Counted from the first letter of the stretch, positions 51,453 to 61,354 are shown. The stretch: DNA of 64,000 nt from Winogradskyella vidalii (GCF_013403955.1 NZ_JABFDG010000005.1:186001-250000); one strand, 5' to 3'. Notes: generated by a model from the sequence alone, not told the origin. A program made the numbers and translations.

Positions 51453-52505
51453 TTAAGGACTGCAAGCCTTTATTGGAGCACGATAAGCAGGGAAGTAGCC
51501 AGAGCTTAAATCGTCGTTTTCTATGGATGTTCCTAAATGATTTTCCGTTAGAGAAACATAGGTGTTTTCATCAACAATATACTTCCAAATTTTAAAAGTT
51601 TTAAAGTCTTTAGAGAAACTACTTTTAAATCTGAATAAAGAATCTTCTTTACTACCTCTTCCGCCACCAAGGTTAAAATATTTATAGCCTTCATTAGTCG
51701 ATTGAATTCGTTTTTCGTCAATAATTAATTTTATTGGATTGAGTTCAAAATAGTCTTCATCTAAACCAGATAAGTGGTACTGTACAATGTTGCCTGTTTT
51801 TATAAAAATGGCACCTGCAATAATGTCTTGTGTTTCGTTATACTTACAGAGTAATAACTTGGAGTCAATGTCTTCACTGCTTAATAATTTATAGAAATAA
51901 TCGTTATCAAAAAAGTAACTATCATCTGCATCAACACGTTTCATATTTTCTGTGTACAAATGAATGAATGACTCCAGGTGCTCATCGATATTACCTTCTA
52001 TAACGGTACAGAGTTTTCGAGATTTATTTAAATAGGTTTTTAATCGTCGATTATATTTTGCACGCTGTTCTTCTAGTGATTCACTTAAATCTTTGTAAAC
52101 TACTTTACTCAATGCTGTAATTGTACCTAAGCCTTCGTGAAGCTTTTCTTGGTAATCGATAAAGGGGTGAAGTCTAGAGAATACTGAAACAATTTTATTT
52201 TCATAACAAAAGGTTTTAAATTCATTATGAAAATTTTCTTTTTCAAATTGATTATCTAAATGCAAAGCTAAAAGCCCAGCATATCCATACACAGAAGTTG
52301 CATCTTTAAAAATTGAATTTTCAATATCTCTTATTAGTAAAGGTAATATAAGTGTGGTGATTCCATCTGTATATTTTATAAGAACTGGAGATTCATCAGC
52401 ATTTTTAGAAAGCTCATGATAGTCATAACTATGATAAAAGTCTGAATTTTCAACTTTTGCCAATAGTTCACTCCATGTCTTTTTATCCTTAATTACTTCA
52501 ATCAT
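51453..52505 (-). CDS. FemAB/BioF2-like acyltransferase
   Basis: 350 aa, no signal peptide. Two GNAT-like halves; the second holds CKYNETQDIIAGAIFIKTGN and VQYHLSGLDEDYFELNPIKL, the typical beta-strand and helix of GNAT_6 or peptidoglycan-bridge (FemAB) enzymes, then YKYFNLGGGRGSKEDSLFRF. Such proteins transfer acyl or aminoacyl groups to cell-wall or surface-glycan precursors. The substrate is unknown, and no glycan genes adjoin. Confidence 0.8.
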   Translation of the reverse strand: MIEVIKDKKTWSELLAKVENSDFYHSYDYHELSKNADESPVLIKYTDGITTLILPLLIRDIENSIFKDATSVYGYAGLLALHLDNQFEKENFHNEFKTFCYENKIVSVFSRLHPFIDYQEKLHEGLGTITALSKVVYKDLSESLEEQRAKYNRRLKTYLNKSRKLCTVIEGNIDEHLESFIHLYTENMKRVDADDSYFFDNDYFYKLLSSEDIDSKLLLCKYNETQDIIAGAIFIKTGNIVQYHLSGLDEDYFELNPIKLIIDEKRIQSTNEGYKYFNLGGGRGSKEDSLFRFKSSFSKDFKTFKIWKYIVDENTYVSLTENHLGTSIENDDLSSGYFPAYRAPIKACSP

Positions 52506-52638
52506 TTATATAATCTTTTAATAGCATTTTTAAAATAAACCTTCGTTATAGGAGTAGGATTTATTTAATTTTTTTCGAACCCAAAAGTAAAGAAGTATTA
52601 GCTTCTTTAGGTTGTATTGACAAATATAAAAGGTGCTC

Positions 52639-53820
52639 TTACACTCTAAACATTGCACCAGTAGGCTTTATTCCTACGTAGGCCATACCTGCTTGATTCA
52701 TCCAGTGTGGTTGTACAATACCATGTTGTAGAACGGCATGAATATCTCTATGAACTCTTTCAATTTTATACTTGGTATATAATGAAGCTGTACCTGTCAC
52801 TGCATAAATTTCAGTAACCATAGCTCTTGCAGCTGTAGCAGCTTCGATAGACGCAGCCCAAACGTCAGCTAATTGAATATCTGTATAAGTATTTTCGTTT
52901 AGAGCTTCATTCCATAAGGTTGAAATGGTACGGTGTAATTGCTCGCGCTTAGATTCTAAAGTCGTTTTACTTTTAGCAATAGCAGTTTGAACGGTTGGAC
53001 GATCACGGATATCTAGATTTTTACCCGGTGTAACACGTTCTAGGCAAATTTTTATTAATTCGTCTGTTGCAGATTTAAGTAATCCTAAGGCTATAGAGGC
53101 GCAACCTGCTGCATTTAAGCAACCAATTGGTAATCTATTATAAGCATTATTAACATATACAGGGCTATCAAAAGCAATAGCATATTTTTCTTCTACAAAA
53201 GTTTCTTCTACTTCTATATCATGACTTCCGGTACCTTTAAGTCCGCCTACGCTCCAAGTATCAATAACTTTCACAGCGGATTTAGGAATGTAAAATAATT
53301 TTAATTTAGCACCAGGACCAAGTGTTTTAGGCAAGTCGCCACCAGTTACAAGGCATCGTAAAACAAACCAGTCTGATAATTCGCAACCCGAAACTAATGT
53401 CCATCTCCCAGAGACTTTATAACCACCATCAACAATTTCAGCGAAACCTTCAGGTCGTGCCGAATTGGCATAAATATGAGAAGAATTTTTATAGATTTCT
53501 TTCATACTTTCTTTGTCTAAATACCGACCAAAAGTACAAGCCAAGTGATTATTCCAAACACTCCATGCAACAGAAGCTTCTGCACTACTTAATAATTCAT
53601 AAACTTTTAAAACCTCTACGGGATTATCTTCCCATCCGCCTAAAAATTTAGGTAAGCCTAATCTAAATAAGCCACTTGTTCTTAATTTTTCTTCAACTGC
53701 AGGCGCAAGCCTCCTTAAATCTTCTGTTTCTTTTCTATGAGAATTTGCTAACTCATAAATTTCTTTTGCGGCATCAATAGGAAGCATTGTCGAAACGTTT
53801 AGCGATGGTGTATCATTCAT
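52639..53820 (-). CDS. Acyl-CoA dehydrogenase-fold flavin monooxygenase-like protein
   Basis: 393 aa. The fold is that of acyl-CoA dehydrogenases, but the catalytic Glu motif is not in evidence; instead the sequence follows class D flavin monooxygenase oxygenases (HsaA/pigment-hydroxylase type): LRTSGLFRLGLPKFLGGWED, VSGRWTLVSGCELSDWFVLR, GLKGTGSHDIEVEETFV and the C-terminal VHRDIHAVLQHGIVQPHW. A partner flavin reductase is not nearby. Likely hydroxylates an aromatic or acyl compound. Confidence 0.82.
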   Translation of the reverse strand: MNDTPSLNVSTMLPIDAAKEIYELANSHRKETEDLRRLAPAVEEKLRTSGLFRLGLPKFLGGWEDNPVEVLKVYELLSSAEASVAWSVWNNHLACTFGRYLDKESMKEIYKNSSHIYANSARPEGFAEIVDGGYKVSGRWTLVSGCELSDWFVLRCLVTGGDLPKTLGPGAKLKLFYIPKSAVKVIDTWSVGGLKGTGSHDIEVEETFVEEKYAIAFDSPVYVNNAYNRLPIGCLNAAGCASIALGLLKSATDELIKICLERVTPGKNLDIRDRPTVQTAIAKSKTTLESKREQLHRTISTLWNEALNENTYTDIQLADVWAASIEAATAARAMVTEIYAVTGTASLYTKYKIERVHRDIHAVLQHGIVQPHWMNQAGMAYVGIKPTGAMFRV

Positions 53821-54021
53821 AAATGAACTTTATTAATTTTAATAATCTGAAATGTTGTGGTTTATATGAGCTATAACAAGTTGAATTCTTTTAAGATTTA
53901 AGACCCTTATTATGTAAGTGCAAGGTATTGTTATTCCATAATTAAGTCATAATTAATAGTTTAAGTGTAAATAAAATAGACGACATGAGTATTATAATTA
54001 TGGTGCCGTATAATAAGTGAA

Positions 54022-54402
54022 TTACTTAATTGCAATCATACTAATTTCAACATTTACAAATTTGGGTAAGTTAGCCACTTCAACGGTTTCCCTTGCTGGT
54101 GCTGTAGCTTCATTGAAGTATTTACCATAAACCTCGTTGATTTCTTTAAAGTTGTTTATATCACTAATGAAAATTGACGATTTAATTACATTTTCAAAGG
54201 TCATATCTGCAGCTTCTAAAACCGCTTTCATGTTTTCCATAACCTGTTTGGTTTCGGTTGAAATGTCATCTAAAACTAATTCCATAGTTTCTGGGTCTAA
54301 TGCAATTTGTCCAGAAGTGTATAGGGTATTTCCTGTTAAAATAGCTTGGTTGTAAGGACCTATTGGAGCTGGTGCTTTGGGGGTGTTGATTATTTTTTTC
54401 AT
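54022..54402 (-). CDS. ridA: RidA-family enamine/imine deaminase
   Basis: 126 aa, the standard length. Signature near the end of the chain (TAPARETVEVANLPKFVNVE, the Arg binds the substrate carboxylate) and IGPYNQAILTGNTLYTSGQI at the N-terminus. It hydrolyses reactive 2-aminoacrylate-type intermediates of PLP enzymes. Own -7 box at 54450. Confidence 0.96.
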   Translation of the reverse strand: MKKIINTPKAPAPIGPYNQAILTGNTLYTSGQIALDPETMELVLDDISTETKQVMENMKAVLEAADMTFENVIKSSIFISDINNFKEINEVYGKYFNEATAPARETVEVANLPKFVNVEISMIAIK

Positions 54403-54449
54403 AAAACTTCTTTCTTAATTTTTAATCTCATCAAGGTTAAACAGTATTT

Positions 54450-54457
54450 CAAATTTA
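54450..54457 (-). promoter_or_regulatory. -7 box of ridA
   Basis: Minus strand TAAATTTG, exact TAnnTTTG, 47 nt from ATG 54402. Confidence 0.45.
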
Positions 54458-54608
54458 AGATAATTTTATTGATAAATTAGCTTGAAAAGTTTGAGATTTT
54501 GGTATTGTTTTATGGAGGTAAGGAGGGAAGCGGACTAAAGAAATCGTTATATGTCTATATGTTATTTCTTAAGGTATGGAGATGGAAAAATTACAGATTT
54601 AGCTTAAA

Positions 54609-57323
54609 TTAGTTACCAAGCTGTTGGTCTGGTCTTTTACGCTGATCGTATTTTAAATCCTTAAGTAGGTTAGAACTTATACCTATAAAGAAATTCCAAG
54701 AGGTACGATCACTGAAAGGAATCCAAGTGAAATTCATACGCCAACTGAGCAAATCACGTTCAAAACGAAGTTGTGTATAGGTAAAGCCGTTATTTAAAAA
54801 ATCGTAACCCGATGACGCACCAACACTCCAACGAGGAGACAAGTCTACATCACCTGAAAACATTAAGGAATTTGAAGAGATTTCATTTTGACGCTGTGTA
54901 TTGGAGTAATTAGCAGAATAGGCCAATTTTAAATTCCATGGCATTTTATAATTATAGAATTCATTGGTTTCTTCATCGTCCTTTTCTTCATTTTTATCTC
55001 GATCGCCAAGTCGCTGGTCAGCAAAATCTTCGGATTTTCCAAAAAGGCCATCGGTTCGCCCTCCAGAACGTGCCGATTCTTGGGCCGCAGCACTGTCTTC
55101 TTCCGGTTTTTTACCAGAAAAGCTATCGTTAGATAAGGAGTAGCTTAAATTTATATTTGCTGAAGTTAATCTAAATAAGCTTCCTCCATTATTAATATTA
55201 AAAGTATTAACCACACTATTATTACTGTCCAATGCGTAGGGATTAAGCGTCATACCAAAATTAATACTCATCTTGCTATCTAGAATTTGAGTACCACCAC
55301 TAACTCTTACAGGACTCCATCTTAAGGAATCTGCAGCAATGTCATAAGCAGTTGAAAAGTTAAGGTTATTTAATATAAAAACTTTTTCAGGTTCTGTTTT
55401 TGTAGAATCTTTAGCTCTTACTTTGGCTTCAAGGTTATTCCCTAGAGAAATACCTACACTACTAGAATAGTTATTGCCAGGACTACCATATATTGAATTT
55501 TCAAAACGCGTGTAGTCTACTTGATCGGATGTTGTTCCGTCGGCATCAATAACATCATAGGTTTCATAATACTGATTAAAAGCCGGGCTAATACTATAAC
55601 TTAAAGAAGGTCGCATAACATGGCGAATTGCTTTTATTTTCTTGTTTTCGCCTTTTTCTTCAAAATTATACATTCCATAAATTGATGTTCCAATACTAGC
55701 ACCAACATTATAGGTTGCAAAACGATCAAAACCATTTTGATCAATTGAAATGACATCATCTGTAGCTTGGTCGTAGTACTTATTAACAGTTTTAAGTGTC
55801 CAGTTTTCTTGAAAATTAGCATTGGCACTAACACTAAAATAATCAAATACTTTAAAGTTTGTTGTAATTGGTATGCTGTGTTGCATTCCCGTTAAGGCAT
55901 CATCAAACATTTCGCTTTTGCCAAATAAAGTGTCATTAGTTGCAATTCTGTATTCTCCTTTTGAAGTTACTTGAAAATTAATGTTGTGAATGATTCCTTT
56001 TTTAGTTCCTGTTTTGGGTGCAAAAGGATAGACCCGTCCCATAGAAGCTTGTAAAGTAGGTAGTGTTAGATTAATATCTCCTGTATTTGTATTTTGACTA
56101 TGAGTCGCTGATAAACTCAAATTTACTTGTGGTTCACCTGAAAATGTCTTTGAATAGGAAACCGATGATGCTAGTGTATTATTTAAGAAGTTGGATTGAT
56201 TTAGCTGGTTTATAGATTCTTGATAATACGTACTACTACCTAAGTTAACAGAGGCAGAAAAACGAGAATTAGGGCTTGCTTTACTGTCCTGGCTGTGTGA
56301 CCACCTTATGTTATAAACGGTGCTTTGGCTGAAATCGGGGAAACCGCGTTCTTCATTTAATAAATTTTCGTACCTAAAACTTACGTTACCATTATATTTA
56401 TACCTAACGGCGTAGTTGTTTTCTATTCGTAAACCATAACTACCATTGGTGTAATAATCACCAAGGACGGCTAAATCTAAATGGTCGTTAATAGCAAAAT
56501 AATAACCTCCATTTTGTATGTTGTAACCTCTGTTACTATCTTCTCCAAAAGATGGAAAAATAATACCAGAGGTTTGCTTATTAGTCATCGGGAAAAATGC
56601 GAAAGGCAATGCAATAGGCGTTGGTACACCATATATTTCCATGTAGGTTGGCCCAACAATTACTTTTTTATTGGGAACGAGTTTCATTTTACTAGTGACA
56701 AATTGATATTCGGGATCTTCTTCGTCTTCAGCGGTTGTAAATCGTCCTTTTTTCATAAAATAAACCGAATCATTCTCTTTTTTTGTGATAGGAGAATAGA
56801 CTTTAAAACCTTGTTGCTCTGTTCTAGAGTTAAAGACTAGAGCTTTTTTTGTTTCGGTATTAAACACAATAGAATCGGGCTCAATAACATTGGCACCTTG
56901 TGTAAAAACAGGGCGTTGTGAGTAACCCGTAGAGTCTTTTAATCGACCAGCATAAACTAAATTTTTACTGTAGTCTATCTCAATAACACCGGCCTTAATT
57001 TCCATATCTTGGTATAAGACTTCAGCTTCGTTATAGAGGTATATTTTTTTTAAGCGTTGATTTAAAGAAACATAATCCGATGCTGTATATTTTACAGTAG
57101 CTGCTAAGAGACCTTCTTTCTTCGTAGAATCTTTCTTTGTGGAGTCTATTTCCTTAAGGTTTTGAGGTTTAACAATAGAGTCTATCGCGATTTTAGTGGA
57201 GTCTTTACGTTGTTCAGCAGGAATTGAAATGTCCTTTTTAGGTAATTCTTGCGCAAAGTTAAAAGTGTTGATAAACACTGTAAAACTCAAGGTAAAAAGT
57301 ATGTATAAGCTTTTTGTATGCAA
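54609..57323 (-). CDS. lptD: Outer-membrane LPS-assembly barrel, LptD-like
   Basis: About 904 aa from a TTG at 57323, giving a good signal peptide (HTKSLYILFTLSFTVFINTF, cut after NFAQ). The frame is open to 57374, but a -7 box lies over that end and no ATG occurs, so I start at 57323. N-terminal LptA/OstA-like beta-jellyroll (AEVLYQDMEIKAGVIEIDYS, YAGRLKDSTG) and GIIFPSFGEDSNRGY with NNYAVRYKYNGNVSFRYE lead into a large barrel. It inserts lipopolysaccharide into the outer membrane. The tail (RKRPDQQLGN) lacks a terminal aromatic. Divergent from the amidase gene. Confidence 0.9.
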   Translation of the reverse strand: MHTKSLYILFTLSFTVFINTFNFAQELPKKDISIPAEQRKDSTKIAIDSIVKPQNLKEIDSTKKDSTKKEGLLAATVKYTASDYVSLNQRLKKIYLYNEAEVLYQDMEIKAGVIEIDYSKNLVYAGRLKDSTGYSQRPVFTQGANVIEPDSIVFNTETKKALVFNSRTEQQGFKVYSPITKKENDSVYFMKKGRFTTAEDEEDPEYQFVTSKMKLVPNKKVIVGPTYMEIYGVPTPIALPFAFFPMTNKQTSGIIFPSFGEDSNRGYNIQNGGYYFAINDHLDLAVLGDYYTNGSYGLRIENNYAVRYKYNGNVSFRYENLLNEERGFPDFSQSTVYNIRWSHSQDSKASPNSRFSASVNLGSSTYYQESINQLNQSNFLNNTLASSVSYSKTFSGEPQVNLSLSATHSQNTNTGDINLTLPTLQASMGRVYPFAPKTGTKKGIIHNINFQVTSKGEYRIATNDTLFGKSEMFDDALTGMQHSIPITTNFKVFDYFSVSANANFQENWTLKTVNKYYDQATDDVISIDQNGFDRFATYNVGASIGTSIYGMYNFEEKGENKKIKAIRHVMRPSLSYSISPAFNQYYETYDVIDADGTTSDQVDYTRFENSIYGSPGNNYSSSVGISLGNNLEAKVRAKDSTKTEPEKVFILNNLNFSTAYDIAADSLRWSPVRVSGGTQILDSKMSINFGMTLNPYALDSNNSVVNTFNINNGGSLFRLTSANINLSYSLSNDSFSGKKPEEDSAAAQESARSGGRTDGLFGKSEDFADQRLGDRDKNEEKDDEETNEFYNYKMPWNLKLAYSANYSNTQRQNEISSNSLMFSGDVDLSPRWSVGASSGYDFLNNGFTYTQLRFERDLLSWRMNFTWIPFSDRTSWNFFIGISSNLLKDLKYDQRKRPDQQLGN

Positions 57324-57371
57324 CGCTTTTAAATGTATTTTTGTAAAAGTATGGCTCGGTTTTTGAAACGC

Positions 57372-57379
57372 CAAAAGTA
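57372..57379 (-). promoter_or_regulatory. -7 box of lptD
   Basis: Minus strand TACTTTTG, exact TAnnTTTG, 48 nt from the proposed TTG start. Confidence 0.55.
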
Positions 57380-57482
57380 CAGTAATTTTTTGTGATTAAT
57401 TTATTAAAATTAGAAAAGAAAAATACTGTTTTACAATGGCAAATGTATAATAAACCGAATTTATAAACCGTTAAATTATTAT

Positions 57483-58598
57483 ATGCAAACGAAGCAAAAA
57501 ACTTTATTAGTATTCTTACTGTTCATATTTATAACTTCTTTAACATCTAATGCAAGCTTGCAGGCGCAAGAAGAAAAGTTTGTGGTGGTATTAGATGCTG
57601 GACATGGAGGTGACGACCCAGGAAATTTAGGTAATGGTCATAAAGAAAAACATATTGCATTAAAAATTACCTTAGAAGTAGGTCGCGAACTAGAGAAAAA
57701 CCCAGATATAAAGGTTATTTATACACGTAAAACAGATGTTTTTGTAGCTCTGCATGAGCGCGCAAATATTGCCAATAGAGCAGATGCAGATTTATTTGTA
57801 TCTATTCATTGTAATGCGCACAGCTCACAAGCGAGTGGAACTGAAACTTTTGTATTAGGTGAAAAAAATACGGGACGTAATTTTGATGTCGCAAAGAAAG
57901 AAAACGAAGTTATTTTTCTAGAGGATAATTACGAAGAAAATTATGCCGGTTTTGATCCAAGCTCACCAGAATCTTCTATTGCTATTGGTATTGAGCAAGA
58001 GGTATATGTTGAGCAAAGTGTTGTTTTAGCCCGAAAAATTGAAGATAATTTTATTAATAAAGCCAAACGAAAAAGTAGAGGCTTAAAGCAAGCGAGTCTA
58101 TTAGTAATTAGAAATACCTACATGCCAAGTGTTTTGGTTGAAGTTGGGTTTCTAACCAATAACCAAGAAGGAAAATATCTTAACTCAGCAGCCGGACAAT
58201 CTAAAATGGCAGATGCAATTAAACGTGCTGTTCTAGACTTTAAAGAAGAACTCGATCAGAATGTCGGCAGTCACATTCTTTTGGTTGATCCAGATTCTAT
58301 GGTAGAGGAGGAAGAAGCCCCAAGAGTTGTTGAGGGCGTGACCTTTAAAGTACAAATTTCAGCAGGTTCGAGACTTTTAGAAGCCAAACCTTATAATTTT
58401 AATGGTCTTAATGATATTTCCAGTGAAAAAGCTGGTGACATCTATAAATACTATTGCGGAAATACTTCGGATTACAACCAAATAAAAACACTTCAGAATA
58501 CTGCAAAATTAAAAGGCTATTCAGGTGCTTTTATCGTCGCTTTTAAAGATGGTAAAAAGATTTCGGTTACTGAAGCATTAGAATCTTCTCCTAATTAA
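57483..58598 (+). CDS. N-acetylmuramoyl-L-alanine amidase (Amidase_3)
   Basis: 371 aa. Signal peptide (LLVFLLFIFITSLTSNAS, cleavage near 29). Zinc amidase domain about 33-235: VVLDAGHGGDDPGN (His), the Glu in NLGNGHKEKHI, VSIHCNAHSSQ (second His) and VLVEVGFLTNNQEG (catalytic Glu). After residue 280 a SPOR-like C-terminal region (FKVQISAGSRLLEAKPYNF) may guide it to septal glycan strands. It removes peptide stems from peptidoglycan during division. First gene of a plus-strand envelope cluster, divergent from lptD. Confidence 0.95.
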   Translation: MQTKQKTLLVFLLFIFITSLTSNASLQAQEEKFVVVLDAGHGGDDPGNLGNGHKEKHIALKITLEVGRELEKNPDIKVIYTRKTDVFVALHERANIANRADADLFVSIHCNAHSSQASGTETFVLGEKNTGRNFDVAKKENEVIFLEDNYEENYAGFDPSSPESSIAIGIEQEVYVEQSVVLARKIEDNFINKAKRKSRGLKQASLLVIRNTYMPSVLVEVGFLTNNQEGKYLNSAAGQSKMADAIKRAVLDFKEELDQNVGSHILLVDPDSMVEEEEAPRVVEGVTFKVQISAGSRLLEAKPYNFNGLNDISSEKAGDIYKYYCGNTSDYNQIKTLQNTAKLKGYSGAFIVAFKDGKKISVTEALESSPN

Positions 58599-58762
58599 AT
58601 AGGTGTTTATTTTTATTAAAAATGGAATAAAACGCTCTACGTAAATCAAAGTTGATTTTATGATATTGCTTTAAATGCCTTATTCTAGTAGGAATTAGGG
58701 GATTTAAAAGTTAAAGAAAAAAACAGATGAGTTTATATAAAAATTATTAATATATTTATTAC

Positions 58763-58770
58763 TAATTTTG
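58763..58770 (+). promoter_or_regulatory. -7 box of the MCE gene
   Basis: TAATTTTG, exact TAnnTTTG, 22 nt before the TTG at 58793, which supports that start and a unit distinct from the amidase (194-bp spacer). Confidence 0.5.
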
Positions 58771-58792
58771 TTTAAAATCAAAGTCAAGCCCA

Positions 58793-59740
58793 TTGAAAAT
58801 CTCAAGAGAAATTAAAACAGCAATATTAGTCTTATCTGGTATTGCCCTTTTTGTGTTTTTATTCACCTATTTAAGAGGAGAAAATTTATTTACAACTTCT
58901 AATACCTACTATACGGAATTTAATTATAATGGATTGAGTCCATCGTCTCCAGTCACAATAAAAGGAAATAGAATAGGCAAAGTAGAGGATATAAGATACG
59001 ATTTTGATTCTGGTAAAACCATTGTCGAGTTTTCTGTGACACCTCAATTAAAATTTTCCAAAAACAGTACCGTTAGATTGTACCAAACCGGATTAATGGG
59101 AGGTAATGCCTTAGCTATTGTAGATGCAGAAGATGGTATTATTGCTGAATCAGGTGATTTTATCCAATCTGAGGTAAAAGAAGGCATCATTAACTCATTA
59201 GGAGATGATTTTTCTGGTATAAGTAAAGATTTAGGAACTACACTTAGATCGGCAGATACCTTAGTGAATAGTTTAAACACTATGGTGGTTGATGATTCAG
59301 AAGATGGTCTAAAACAAACTATAGCAGAGCTAAATGCCACATTAAAGACCTTTAAAAGCGTCGCTTTTTCTGCTAATGAACTCATTAGAGCAAATGATGA
59401 AAAAATTACATCTGTATTAGAGAATTTTGACAAAACAAGTTCAGAATTAGCTATTTTAATCGAAAATTTAAATGAAGCCAACCTAGGTAACACGGTTAAA
59501 AATTTAGATGAAACCATATTAAAACTTAACCAGTTAGCATCAGGATTAGAAGCAGGTGAAGGATCAATGGGTAAATTGTTAAAAGACGATGCGCTTTATG
59601 ATAATTTAGAAAATGCATCAAAAGAACTACAATTATTACTTTTAGATATAAAACTTCACCCCGCAAGATATAGACGTATTTTGTCTAAAAGAGAGATTCC
59701 TTACGAGGAGCCTACACAAGAGCAGATTAATAACAACTAG
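58793..59740 (+). CDS. MlaD/MCE-family lipid-transport protein
   Basis: 315 aa, TTG start (58793). N-terminal membrane anchor (IKTAILVLSGIALFVFLFTY), then one MCE domain (about 38-115: FNYNGLSPSSPVTIKGNRIG, VRLYQTGLMGGNALAIV) and a long helical or coiled tail (150-290). MCE proteins form hexameric conduits for phospholipids between the membranes. In this phylum the matching MlaE/MlaF permease and ATPase genes are usually elsewhere. It is followed 12 bp later by an Fe-S oxidoreductase gene. Confidence 0.92.
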   Translation: MKISREIKTAILVLSGIALFVFLFTYLRGENLFTTSNTYYTEFNYNGLSPSSPVTIKGNRIGKVEDIRYDFDSGKTIVEFSVTPQLKFSKNSTVRLYQTGLMGGNALAIVDAEDGIIAESGDFIQSEVKEGIINSLGDDFSGISKDLGTTLRSADTLVNSLNTMVVDDSEDGLKQTIAELNATLKTFKSVAFSANELIRANDEKITSVLENFDKTSSELAILIENLNEANLGNTVKNLDETILKLNQLASGLEAGEGSMGKLLKDDALYDNLENASKELQLLLLDIKLHPARYRRILSKREIPYEEPTQEQINNN

Positions 59741-59752
59741 ATACTTCAGAGT

Positions 59753-61093
59753 ATGGATTATTTACCAAATATCATTTTTGCTATAATTTTAATCGCAGGT
59801 ATTGGTTATTTTGCAAAAAATGTTCAAAAGTTAATACGTAATATTAAGTTAGGTCACAAAGTTGATGCTAGTGACCACAAGTCTGAGCGTTGGCAAAATG
59901 TGATGCGTATCGCATTAGGGCAAAGTAAAATGGTAAGACGACCCGTTTCTGGTTTTCTACATGTTATTGTTTATGTAGGTTTTATCATTATTAACATTGA
60001 AGTTTTAGAAATTATTATAGATGGTATATTCGGAACACATCGTGTCGGTCTCTCAATTTTACCAGAATCTGTTTATGGTTTTTTAATCGGTTCTTTTGAA
60101 GTATTAGCTCTTTTTGTTTTAGTGTCCGTAATTGTGTTTTGGATACGTAGAAATGTCATTAAATTAAGACGTTTCATGGCTAATGAAATGAAAGGCTGGC
60201 CTAAAAGCGATGGTAATATTATTCTTTATTTTGAAGTCGTATTAATGGTTCTGTTCTTAGTGATGAATGCAACAGATTCTGTTCATATCATTGAAGCTAC
60301 AGGAACAACCTTTCAAGATTTGGGTGCAGGAAATGTTATTTCACAATACATGGCGCCTTGGTTTAATGGCCTTTCTGAAAATACTATAGTAATCATAGAA
60401 CGAACAGCTTGGTGGTTGCACATTGTTGGTATCTTAGCGTTTTTAAACTACTTATATTTCTCTAAGCATTTACATATTTTATTAGCCTTCCCAAATGTAT
60501 ATTTAGGTAAAGTGGTGCCCAAAGGAAAATTCAATAATCTTGATGCGGTTACCGCAGAAGTGAAGCTTATGATGGATCCAGATGCTGATCCGTTTGCAGC
60601 ACCACCAGAAGGCGCAGAAGATGACGTTCCGGCTAAGTTTGGCGCGAGTGATGTAATGGACTTGAGCCAAACACAATTGCTTAATGCTTACACCTGTACC
60701 GAATGTGGACGTTGTACAAGTGAGTGTCCTGCCAATCTTACCGGAAAAAAATTATCGCCTCGTAAGATTATGATGGATACACGAGATCGATTAGAGGAAG
60801 TCGGGAAAAATATCGATGCCAATAAAGGGGAATTCAAGGATGATGGTAAACAACTTTTAGGCGATTATATTACTAACGAAGAACTATGGGCATGTACCAC
60901 ATGTAATGCTTGTGTAGAAGCCTGTCCAGTGAGTATAGACCCATTATCAATCATTATGGAAATGCGCCGTTATTTAGTTATGGAGCAAAGTGCAGCACCA
61001 ATGGAGCTAAATACCATGATGACTAACATAGAAAATAATGGTGCACCTTGGCCTTATAACCAAATGGATCGTTTAAATTGGAAAGATGAGTAA
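59753..61093 (+). CDS. Membrane-bound Fe-S oxidoreductase (HdrD/E-like)
   Basis: 446 aa. Five to six membrane helices fill residues 1-250 (e.g. IIFAIILIAGIGYFA; WLHIVGILAFLNYLYF with His residues suited to heme or quinone). A soluble C-terminus holds two [4Fe-4S] motifs, CTECGRCTSECP (about 316) and CTTCNACVEACP (about 383). The pattern is that of DsrM/HdrE-HdrD-type electron-transfer subunits. Together with the Cys-rich protein at 61355 it should make a quinone-linked oxidoreductase. Starts 12 bp after the MCE gene and overlaps the next small gene by 8 bp. Confidence 0.9.
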   Translation: MDYLPNIIFAIILIAGIGYFAKNVQKLIRNIKLGHKVDASDHKSERWQNVMRIALGQSKMVRRPVSGFLHVIVYVGFIIINIEVLEIIIDGIFGTHRVGLSILPESVYGFLIGSFEVLALFVLVSVIVFWIRRNVIKLRRFMANEMKGWPKSDGNIILYFEVVLMVLFLVMNATDSVHIIEATGTTFQDLGAGNVISQYMAPWFNGLSENTIVIIERTAWWLHIVGILAFLNYLYFSKHLHILLAFPNVYLGKVVPKGKFNNLDAVTAEVKLMMDPDADPFAAPPEGAEDDVPAKFGASDVMDLSQTQLLNAYTCTECGRCTSECPANLTGKKLSPRKIMMDTRDRLEEVGKNIDANKGEFKDDGKQLLGDYITNEELWACTTCNACVEACPVSIDPLSIIMEMRRYLVMEQSAAPMELNTMMTNIENNGAPWPYNQMDRLNWKDE

Positions 61094-61289
61094 TTTACTA
61101 AAACGTTTAAATCCTAAAATGAGATTAATATTAGGGGTTTTAGGCGCTTTTTTAGCGCTGAGTCTTTATTATTTGATGGATACATTTAATTCAGGAGGAT
61201 TAGTGAGTTTTTTATTTGGATTTAGTTTAGCATTTTCTTTTGGAATGTTAGTGAGTTATAAGTGGAGTACATTTTTTAAGCATAGCTAA
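61086..61289 (+). CDS. 67-aa two-helix membrane protein inside the Fe-S cluster
   Basis: Basic N-terminus (MSNLLKRLNPKMR) and two membrane helices (about 14-30, LILGVLGAFLALSLYYL; 39-56, LVSFLFGFSLAFSFGMLVSY). Begins 8 bp before the stop of the Fe-S gene and precedes the second Fe-S gene by 65 bp, so it is cotranscribed. A small subunit or assembly factor is likely (inference). No family recognised. Confidence 0.75.
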   Translation: MSNLLKRLNPKMRLILGVLGAFLALSLYYLMDTFNSGGLVSFLFGFSLAFSFGMLVSYKWSTFFKHS

Positions 61290-61354
61290 TTGCTTTTAAT
61301 TTTATTGAATCCTCTCATTGTATTGAAGGGTTTTAATTTTAAGACAGAAAAATT

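Noticed and set aside
54530-54545. GGAGG-like Shine-Dalgarno (in TGGAGGTAAGGAGGG, near 54512)
   Set aside because: No plausible start codon with an open frame follows, and this phylum rarely uses such sites; probably chance.
59044-59517. 157-aa minus-strand frame
   Set aside because: Antisense to the MCE gene, which is intact and in operon context.
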